Assembly (NCBI GenBank): GCA_020051815.1
Contig: JAGVQF010000005.1
Span: 1 to 5,944 of the forward strand
Origin: Candidatus Saganbacteria bacterium
GTDB taxonomy: Bacteria > Margulisbacteria > WOR-1 > O2-12-FULL-45-9 > XYB2-FULL-48-7
DNA: 5,944 nt
Direction: 5' to 3'
Below are positions 1 to 3,768 of this stretch, in pieces; within the stretch, counting starts at the first letter, position 1; every line of letters starts with the position of its first letter. The translations under genes were made by a program, and so were the position numbers. The notes beneath the pieces are model-generated. The model was not told the origin of the DNA. It worked only from the letters and a program-made list of their open reading frames with translations, and did not search any database.

Positions 1-225
1 CAGGTCGGGCAGACCGGCAAGACCGTCTCGCCAAAACTCTATATCGCCTGCGGTATCGCCGGGAAAATCCAGCATTTAGCCGGTATGCAGGGTTCCGACA
101 CCATCGTCGCCATCAACAAAGACCCCGACGCGCCGATCTTCAAAGTCGCCAACTACGGCATCGTCGGCGATCTGTTCGAGTTCGTGCCGCTGCTGACGAA
201 GAAACTGAAAGAGTCGCGAGGGTAA
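1..225 (+). CDS. etfA: Electron transfer flavoprotein alpha subunit, C-terminal end (5' partial)
   Basis: This is the last 74 codons of EtfA, open at the left edge and ending in TAA at 223-225. EtfA and EtfB form a cytoplasmic heterodimer that carries electrons on FAD between dehydrogenases (for example acyl-CoA dehydrogenases) and a quinone reductase or a bifurcating partner. The visible part is the FAD-binding C-terminal domain: [10 protein letters not shown], then [12 protein letters not shown], then [13 protein letters not shown] and [14 protein letters not shown], all in the family order. The usual GISG turn reads GIAG here, a Ser-to-Ala change at the FAD loop. Codon use is G+C-rich, like the fab genes on the right and unlike the adjacent ATPase. 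A palindrome lies 20 nt after the stop. A second copy of the last 31 codons occurs at 1609-1701. The assignment is certain; which ETF pathway it serves cannot be told from this fragment. Confidence 0.95.
   Translation, partial: QVGQTGKTVSPKLYIACGIAGKIQHLAGMQGSDTIVAINKDPDAPIFKVANYGIVGDLFEFVPLLTKKLKESRG
131..225 (+). repeat. Direct repeat, left copy (3' end of etfA)
   Basis: This stretch matches 1607-1701 without gaps. From the CCG codon at 133 to the stop there are 15 mismatches in 93 bases by hand alignment. Mismatches are uneven: only one in the first ~41 bases (133-173 against 1609-1649), the rest in the distal half and mostly at third codon positions. The left copy is the one in frame with the rest of etfA. 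Confidence 0.9.
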
Positions 226-244
226 CTTCTGTCTTGCGTGGTCT

Positions 245-268
245 CCCGAATAATCCGGATTATTCGGG
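245..268. repeat. Perfect 24-bp palindrome behind etfA
   Basis: CCCGAATAATCC is followed directly by its exact reverse complement, with no spacer. As RNA it would fold into a stem of about 10 bp with a CCGG loop. No T-run follows on either strand, so it is not a textbook rho-independent terminator. Its place 20 nt after the etfA stop still makes a transcript-end or stabilising hairpin plausible. As DNA it could be a dimeric protein-binding or recombination site at the left edge of the accessory segment. Confidence 0.75.
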
Positions 269-280
269 GTGGCGTGCCGC

Positions 281-314
281 CGATTTTGATAGGCGACCGA
301 AGTTGACAAAATCG
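281..314. promoter_or_regulatory. 8-bp inverted repeat overlapping the ATPase -35 box
   Basis: CGATTTTG at 281-288 and CAAAATCG at 307-314 form an inverted repeat with 18 bp between the arms. The right arm overlaps the TTGACA hexamer at 303-308, where a bound repressor would compete with RNA polymerase. An operator function is inference only; arms this short can arise by chance. Confidence 0.25.
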
Positions 315-331
315 ATTGTTTTAACTATACT
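303..331 (+). promoter_or_regulatory. Sigma70-type promoter for the ATPase gene
   Basis: TTGACA at 303-308 and TATACT at 326-331 are separated by exactly 17 bp, a near-perfect housekeeping promoter. Transcription would begin near 338, giving a leader of about 28 nt before the ATG at 366. The gene therefore has its own strong promoter and does not depend on read-through from etfA. Confidence 0.75.
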
Positions 332-365
332 TAAAATTAATAAATATTAAATGGGAGTTTTAAGT

Positions 366-1574
366 ATGCATAAAAGAGTGATTAAGCGGAGAATATACCT
401 CGACCGGCTTGCTAATTTTATCGATAAGGACCTTTTTAAGGTTATTGTTGGCCAACGGCGGGTCGGCAAAAGCTACCTTCTGCTGCAAATAATGGATGAC
501 CTGAAAAAGCGGGGGATTGACAAGGAACGCATCATCTACATCAACAAGGAGCGGCATGAGTTTGACTCCATAGTCAATTATACCGATTTATTGACTTTTG
601 TCAGAAAGAAAGCCGCGGGCAAAGGAAAAATCTATCTATTTCTGGATGAGGTTCAAGAGATTGAAGAATTCGAGAAAGCGCTGGGCAGCCTCCAGGCAAG
701 AGGGGGATATGACATCTACTGCACCGGCAGCAACGCGAACCTGCTTTCCGGAGAGCTGGCGTCGCGATTAAGCGGCAGGTATGTTGAAATACGAGTTTAC
801 GGTCTTTCGTTTACGGAATTCCTTAATTTTCATAAATTAGCCAATAACGACGATGCGCTTGAAAAATACATTAAATACGGCGGCTTGCCGTATTTAATCA
901 ATCTGCCGCTGGAAGAAGAAGTTGTTTACGATTATTTAAGAAGCATTTATAATACCATTCTCTTAAAAGATGTGGTCGCGAGGCATGGAATAAGGCATGT
1001 CGCTTTTTTGGAAAACCTGGTCGAATATCTGGCGGATAATACGGGCAGCCTGGTCTCGGCGAAAAAAATAAGTGATTATCTCAAATCGCAGAAAACCGCG
1101 ATTTCTCCCAATGTCATACTTAATTATCTTTCCTTTCTGGCCGCGGCTTATTTTGTTTTCCGTGTCCCGCGCTCGGCAATCGGCGGGAAAAAGATATTTG
1201 AAATTGGCGAAAAATATTATTTCGAAGACCTGGGGCTGCGGCATATGCTGATCGGATACAAGCAGACGGATATTAATAAGGTGATTGAAAACCTGATCTT
1301 CCTGCACCTAAAGGCGTCGGGCTATGACGTGACCGTGGGAAAGATCGGCGATAGGGAAGTGGATTTTGTCTGCGAGAAAAGCGGAGAAAAAGTCTATGTT
1401 CAGGCCGCTTACCTGATAACCGATCAAAAAACCCGCGACCGGGAATTTGGCAACTTGCTGAAGATTAATGACAATTATCCTAAATTAGTGGTCTCAATGG
1501 ATAAAATGATCGGGGCTGAATACAAAGGCATTCGGCAGATCAATCTCAGGGATTTCTTAAGCGGCTTTAAATGA
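366..1574 (+). CDS. AAA+ family ATPase with C-terminal DUF4143 domain
   Basis: This 402-residue protein has an N-terminal AAA domain: Walker A GQRRVGKS at residues 29-36, Walker B IYLFLDE at 89-95, and a sensor-like CTGSNANLLS around 119-128, followed by the LSGRYVEI...LSFTEFL signature of the family. The C-terminal third is a DUF4143, restriction-endonuclease-like fold with a conserved Glu near 308 and REVDFV near 330-335. Where an active PD-(D/E)XK enzyme would have (D/E)xK, this protein has YVQAA, so cleavage activity is doubtful. I chose ATG 366 over the in-frame ATG at 351 because GGGAG at 353-357 sits 8 nt before 366 and overlaps the 351 codon. The family is widespread and often horizontally spread, but its function is poorly defined; proposed roles include toxin-antitoxin or defence-like functions. 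The gene is A+T-richer than etfA and fabG, and it sits alone behind its own promoter between two etfA tails. Confidence 0.9.
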   Translation: MHKRVIKRRIYLDRLANFIDKDLFKVIVGQRRVGKSYLLLQIMDDLKKRGIDKERIIYINKERHEFDSIVNYTDLLTFVRKKAAGKGKIYLFLDEVQEIEEFEKALGSLQARGGYDIYCTGSNANLLSGELASRLSGRYVEIRVYGLSFTEFLNFHKLANNDDALEKYIKYGGLPYLINLPLEEEVVYDYLRSIYNTILLKDVVARHGIRHVAFLENLVEYLADNTGSLVSAKKISDYLKSQKTAISPNVILNYLSFLAAAYFVFRVPRSAIGGKKIFEIGEKYYFEDLGLRHMLIGYKQTDINKVIENLIFLHLKASGYDVTVGKIGDREVDFVCEKSGEKVYVQAAYLITDQKTRDREFGNLLKINDNYPKLVVSMDKMIGAEYKGIRQINLRDFLSGFK

Positions 1575-1606
1575 GCGCGCAAATCTGCGGTCGATTGGCC
1601 TTGCCA

Positions 1607-1701
1607 CACCGATCTTCAAGGTCGCCAACTACGGCATCGTCGGCGATCTCTTCGAATATGTGCCGCTGCTGACAAGAAAACTTAAGGAATTGAGGGGATA
1701 A
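1607..1701 (+). pseudogene. Displaced 3' fragment of etfA (second copy)
   Basis: Read in frame from 1603 this gives [16 protein letters not shown], then EYVPLLTRKLKELRG and TAA at 1699-1701. It matches the last 31 codons of etfA at 133-225 with few amino-acid changes (Phe to Tyr, Lys to Arg, Ser to Leu) and many synonymous ones. It has no start codon, no ribosome-binding site and no upstream etfA sequence: similarity stops abruptly at about 1607, 33 nt after the ATPase stop. It is therefore a fragment, not a gene. The mainly synonymous divergence shows that both copies evolved under selection as real etfA ends before they came together. Confidence 0.85.
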
Positions 1702-1732
1702 ACAAAGCCGGGCGGACTATCCGCTTACCGGC
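1700..1732 (-). terminator. Rho-independent terminator of the minus-strand DGR-target gene
   Basis: On the minus strand, a G+C-rich stem (GCCGG at 1732-1728 with CCGGC at 1711-1707, and GCGGA with TCCGC nested inside, a 3-nt loop and a 3-nt bulge) is followed by TTTGTTTA (1706-1699). It lies 46 nt after the stop of the gene ending at 1778. It partly overlaps the stop codon of the etfA remnant, so it may also end plus-strand transcripts as a bare hairpin. DGR targets often carry a hairpin just behind the variable region that aids retrohoming, and this stem could serve that role too. Confidence 0.65.
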
Positions 1733-1777
1733 CACCCCACCCCTCAAAGCGTAAAAGCTTAAAAGAATAAAGAGTAA

Positions 1778-2392
1778 TTATCTGTCCTCGACAAGCCGAA
1801 CCGCGCTGCCGAAGAAGCGATTCCCCGGGCGGAAGAAGTCGCGGTCGTCGACGACCAGGTGGCGGAGAACAAATGTGCTTTCATCATGTTTTGTTTTCAT
1901 CCACGTAAAACTATTGCCCGATAACTCGTTTCTTGCCGCTTCCCATTCTGCTTCGGTTTGAACCCTGAATTTTCTGCCGGTTTGTTCGCTTAGCCGTTTT
2001 GCAAATTCCCTGGCATCAATTAGACTTACATATGTTAGGGCTTCCCCTGCTTTAGAGGGGTCGGCAAGAATAGCTTTAAGCTTATCCGCATTATGGTCGG
2101 TGATTTCGTAGCCCTGCATAACTTGTTTAAATAATCCAACCGTGACTTCCCCCTTCATAATTCTGGAAGAAGAGCCGGGGATATCAACCATTTCCGGAAT
2201 TTCTATCGATGGAGCGGCTTTCACTTCTGGAGTAATTCTTACTATATTTACAAAGGATTCAAAATCCATATCATCAATTTCTGGATTCTCTAATTTGCAA
2301 ACCTTGCCATCACCGTTTATATCTACCAGCGTCTTTACCGCCGGAAGAAATCCCGGCTTTACCGCGCTCAAGCTAATACATAAATCTTCCAT
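1778..2392 (-). CDS. DGR target protein: EF-hand-like loop plus degenerate FGE/C-type-lectin domain
   Basis: This protein of 204 residues has no signal peptide or membrane segment. Residues 24-35 (DINGDGKVCKLE) match a canonical 12-residue EF-hand calcium loop. From about residue 80 it follows the formylglycine-generating-enzyme/sulfatase-modifying fold: KGEVTVGLFKQVM, then YVSLIDAREFAKRLSEQ, TGRKFRVQTEAEWEAAR, and a final AVRLVED in place of the usual GFRLV. The only cysteines (5 and 32) are near the N-terminus, so the FGE catalytic cysteines are missing and it is not an active FGE. DGRs commonly use this fold as a variable binding scaffold, and the C-terminal codons fit that (see the variable-region entry). 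The start at 2392 is preferred because GGAGG (2407-2403) lies 10 nt upstream, whereas the ATG at 2401 is only 1 nt from it. The ligand and cellular location are unknown. Confidence 0.8.
   Translation of the reverse strand: MEDLCISLSAVKPGFLPAVKTLVDINGDGKVCKLENPEIDDMDFESFVNIVRITPEVKAAPSIEIPEMVDIPGSSSRIMKGEVTVGLFKQVMQGYEITDHNADKLKAILADPSKAGEALTYVSLIDAREFAKRLSEQTGRKFRVQTEAEWEAARNELSGNSFTWMKTKHDESTFVLRHLVVDDRDFFRPGNRFFGSAVRLVEDR
1790..1870 (-). other. Diversity-generating retroelement variable region (VR)
   Basis: At the 3' end of the gene, twelve codons at putatively exposed lectin-fold positions are CAC, GTC, GTC, GAC, GAC, GAC, TTC, TTC, TTC, TTC, GGC and AGC (1861 down to 1805). All twelve end in C and differ only in the first two bases. 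This is expected if a template with AAC codons was copied with adenine-specific mutagenesis. Intervening codons (CGC, CCG GGG AAT CGC, GCG GTT CGG) would be the invariant scaffold. The body of the same gene prefers the other ending: nearly all its Phe codons are TTT, and most of its Asp codons are GAT. The block ends at GTTCGGCTTGTCGAGG, a plausible initiation-of-mutagenic-homology end. Neither the template repeat nor a reverse transcriptase is in the window. Confidence 0.7.
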
Positions 2393-2420
2393 TTTTATCA
2401 TTCCTCCTTAACATTTTCCG

Positions 2421-2452
2421 GATACCCGTATTTCCAGATACCCTGATATCCT
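2421..2452. repeat. Two tandem 16-bp repeats with GATACCC core
   Basis: GATACCC recurs at 2421-2427 and 2437-2443, and the 16-bp units match at 12 positions. They lie in the presumed leader or promoter region of the minus-strand gene, just upstream of its ribosome-binding site. They could be protein-binding sites; no function can be assigned. Confidence 0.4.
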
Positions 2453-2486
2453 TATATCGCCCCCCTCCACAGAAAATTTCACTCTA

Positions 2487-2513
2487 TTTTGAAAATGGGA
2501 TTTTTGGTATAAT
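2487..2513 (+). promoter_or_regulatory. Extended -10 promoter for the leader ORF and DUF1016 gene
   Basis: TATAAT at 2508-2513 is preceded by TG one base upstream (TGGTATAAT), an extended -10 element. The -35 region is weak (TTTTGA at 2487-2492, spacer 15), as is usual for extended -10 promoters. Transcription would start near 2520 with a leader of about 160 nt before 2682. On the opposite strand TATACC (2511-2506), with TTGTTT 16 bp before it, could be a poor overlapping promoter for the minus-strand gene. Confidence 0.5.
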
Positions 2514-2528
2514 TGACATGCATGTTAA
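2513..2528. promoter_or_regulatory. Imperfect palindrome at the predicted transcription start
   Basis: ACATGCATGT (2516-2525) is a perfect 10-bp palindrome, extended to TT...AA at 2513-2528 with one mismatched pair. It lies immediately behind the TATAAT box, over the expected start site, where a dimeric repressor would block initiation. The embedded TTGACA (2513-2518) could also serve as a -35, but only a weak ACTAAT follows. An operator role is inference. Confidence 0.35.
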
Positions 2529-2550
2529 AACAAACCACTAATGAAAAAGC

Positions 2551-2563
2551 CAGACAGTGTCTG
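2551..2563. repeat. Inverted repeat CAGACA-G-TGTCTG
   Basis: Two exact 6-bp arms (2551-2556 and 2558-2563) flank a single base. It sits in the long leader between the promoter and the DUF1016 gene. The shape suits a dimeric DNA-binding protein better than an RNA hairpin, since there would be almost no loop. No known family motif was recognised. Confidence 0.4.
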
Positions 2564-2610
2564 ACTTATTGCATTCGACTCCCGCTAAGAGAGATTCCCA
2601 ATTAACAAAG

Positions 2611-2685
2611 ATGTCTAAATTAAACCGTAAAGAAAAGAATTCTCTAAAGCTCTCACCAGCGGTGAGAGTAATTGGCTGGCGATGA
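2611..2685 (+). CDS. Possible 24-residue leader peptide coupled to DUF1016
   Basis: A small ORF begins ATG TCT AAA at 2611 and encodes a basic peptide (MSKLNRKEKNSLKLSPA, then VRVIGWR). Its TGA (2683-2685) overlaps the ATG of the DUF1016 gene (2682-2684) as ATGA, the classic arrangement for translational coupling. The DUF1016 start has no strong Shine-Dalgarno of its own, which fits coupling. Against it, the small ORF also lacks a good ribosome-binding site (AAGAGAGA is about 16 nt away), and short ORFs arise easily by chance. It resembles no family I know. Confidence 0.3.
   Translation: MSKLNRKEKNSLKLSPAVRVIGWR
2650..2668 (+). promoter_or_regulatory. Hairpin just upstream of the DUF1016 start
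   Basis: CTCTCACC (2650-2657) pairs exactly with GGTGAGAG (2661-2668) across an AGC loop, giving an 8-bp stem, or 9 with a G-U pair. No T-run follows, so it is not a terminator. It ends 13 nt before the ATG at 2682 and contains the only purine-rich stretch that could act as a ribosome-binding site (GGTGAGAG). Folding would hide that site, and ribosomes translating the 2611 leader ORF would open it. Confidence 0.55.
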
Positions 2686-3764
2686 AATATAAGGAATTAA
2701 TACATCAAATCAAAGGAATTAATTCCTGGTCTCAGGCAAAGGCGATTCAATCGGTCAATGCTTGTCTAATTTTCCGCAATTGGCTTCTCGGAGCATATAT
2801 AACTGAATATGTTCAAAAGGGCGAGGACAGGGCGAAGTATGGAGAAAAACTATTAAGCACTTTATCGGATGATCTGGGGCCGGGCTTCTCGGAAGACAAC
2901 CTTGAAAGATGCCGGAAATTATATTCCTTCTACAGGATTTCCGCGACGCCGCTGCGGAAATTAATTCCCGCAACATTGTTGCGGAATTTCTCTTATGAGG
3001 GGGCATCGAGGAAGCCGGCTGAAAATCAAACAGGATTCAATTTAAATTTATTGCAGAAGCTTAGTTGGTCGCATTTTATTGAGCTGATAAGGATTGAGAA
3101 CCTATTGAGGCGCCGGTTTTATGAAGTTGAAGCGATAAAAAACAACTGGTCGAGCAGGGAGCTTCATAGGCAAATAAATTCACTGCTGTTTGAAAGGATC
3201 GGACTAAGTAAAGCCAAAAGGGAAGTTTTATTATTGGCTAAAAAGGGAGAACTTGTAACAAAACCCGAAGAGGCTATTCGCGATCCCTACGTTTTTGAAT
3301 TTCTGGGGTTAAAGCAAGAAAGGGCATACACTGAAGCCCAAATTGAGCAATCTTTACTTGATCATTTGCAGCAATTTTTACTGGAATTAGGAAAGGGGTT
3401 TTGTTTTGTCGCTAGACAAAAAAGAATAACCTTCAACAACCAACATTATTATGTTGACCTCCTTTTGTATCACCGCAAGCTAAAATGCCTTGTGGCCATT
3501 GACCTAAAGATCGGCGAATTCACTCATCAGGACGCGGGACAAATGAATTTTTATCTCAATTATTTAAGAAAAGAAGAAATGGAACCGGATGAAAATCTGC
3601 CTGTAGGCATTATCTTATGTACTGACAAAGAAGACAATTATGTTGAATATGCAACCGGCAACATAGCTAATAAGCTTTTCGTTTCAAGATATCTTCTTCA
3701 GTTGCCATCTAAAAAACAATTGGCCAGCTTTTTAGAAAAGGAAAAGAGGCAGTTAGGAGAATGA
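2682..3764 (+). CDS. DUF1016/YhcG family PD-(D/E)XK nuclease-domain protein
   Basis: This 360-residue protein has the two-part family architecture. An N-terminal helical DUF1016_N region (about 1-165) contains VNACLIFRNWLLGAYI and GFSEDNLERCRKLYSFY, typical of YhcG-like proteins. A C-terminal nuclease-fold region (about 200-350) follows, with Glu222, YYVDLLLYHR giving Asp259, IDLK giving Asp274-x-Lys276, and Gln287 in GQMNFYLNYL. The PD-(D/E)XK residues therefore look complete. The family is common in bacteria and often lies near restriction-modification or other defence and mobile genes; its natural substrate is not established. There is no strong ribosome-binding site, and the ATG overlaps the stop of a possible leader ORF (ATGA). 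The gene is A+T-rich and unlike the fab genes in codon use, suggesting transfer. Its stop lies 4 nt before fabD, whose ribosome-binding site falls inside its last codons. Confidence 0.9.
   Translation: MKYKELIHQIKGINSWSQAKAIQSVNACLIFRNWLLGAYITEYVQKGEDRAKYGEKLLSTLSDDLGPGFSEDNLERCRKLYSFYRISATPLRKLIPATLLRNFSYEGASRKPAENQTGFNLNLLQKLSWSHFIELIRIENLLRRRFYEVEAIKNNWSSRELHRQINSLLFERIGLSKAKREVLLLAKKGELVTKPEEAIRDPYVFEFLGLKQERAYTEAQIEQSLLDHLQQFLLELGKGFCFVARQKRITFNNQHYYVDLLLYHRKLKCLVAIDLKIGEFTHQDAGQMNFYLNYLRKEEMEPDENLPVGIILCTDKEDNYVEYATGNIANKLFVSRYLLQLPSKKQLASFLEKEKRQLGE
3755..3760 (+). promoter_or_regulatory. fabD ribosome-binding site inside the DUF1016 3' end
   Basis: AGGAGA at 3755-3760 lies 8 nt before the fabD ATG (3769) and within the final codons of the DUF1016 gene. 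This fixes the fabD start and ties its translation physically to the upstream accessory gene. Confidence 0.7.
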
Positions 3765-3768
3765 ATAA

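Larger units (their letters stand above)
226..1606. mobile_element. Putative inserted segment carrying the ATPase, bracketed by etfA 3' repeats
   Basis: The ATPase and its promoter lie between an intact etfA end (131-225) and a displaced, diverged copy of that end (1607-1701). This is the layout left when an element integrates into the 3' part of a gene and brings its own replacement 3' end, as known for tRNA genes and icd. The near-identical first ~41 bases of the repeats would be the crossover core. No integrase or transposase is visible and the segment is only about 1.4 kb, so it cannot be autonomous as seen. Recombination between etfA paralogues or an assembly joint are real alternatives. 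Confidence 0.35.

Noticed and set aside
245..268. Palindrome read as a rho-independent terminator of etfA
   Set aside because: No T-run follows on the plus strand (GTGGCGTGCC) or the minus strand, and the stem has no proper loop. I list it as a palindrome only.
351..365. ATG at 351 as the ATPase start
   Set aside because: The only good Shine-Dalgarno (GGGAG, 353-357) overlaps this codon and is correctly placed for the ATG at 366.
963..1307. 114-codon minus-strand ORF inside the ATPase gene
   Set aside because: It is antisense to a clear ATPase-DUF4143 coding region and has no recognisable motifs.
1778..2392. Functional formylglycine-generating (sulfatase-activating) enzyme
   Set aside because: The catalytic cysteines are absent, the domain is truncated, and the C-terminal codon pattern fits a DGR binding scaffold instead.
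2142..2411. 89-codon plus-strand ORF opposite the DGR target
   Set aside because: The minus-strand frame carries recognisable FGE-fold motifs, a strong ribosome-binding site and a terminator. The plus-strand frame has none of these.
2421..2668. CRISPR array or riboswitch in the 2393-2681 intergenic region
   Set aside because: The repeats are too short and too few for CRISPR, and no conserved riboswitch core was recognised; only separate small dyads and one hairpin are visible.
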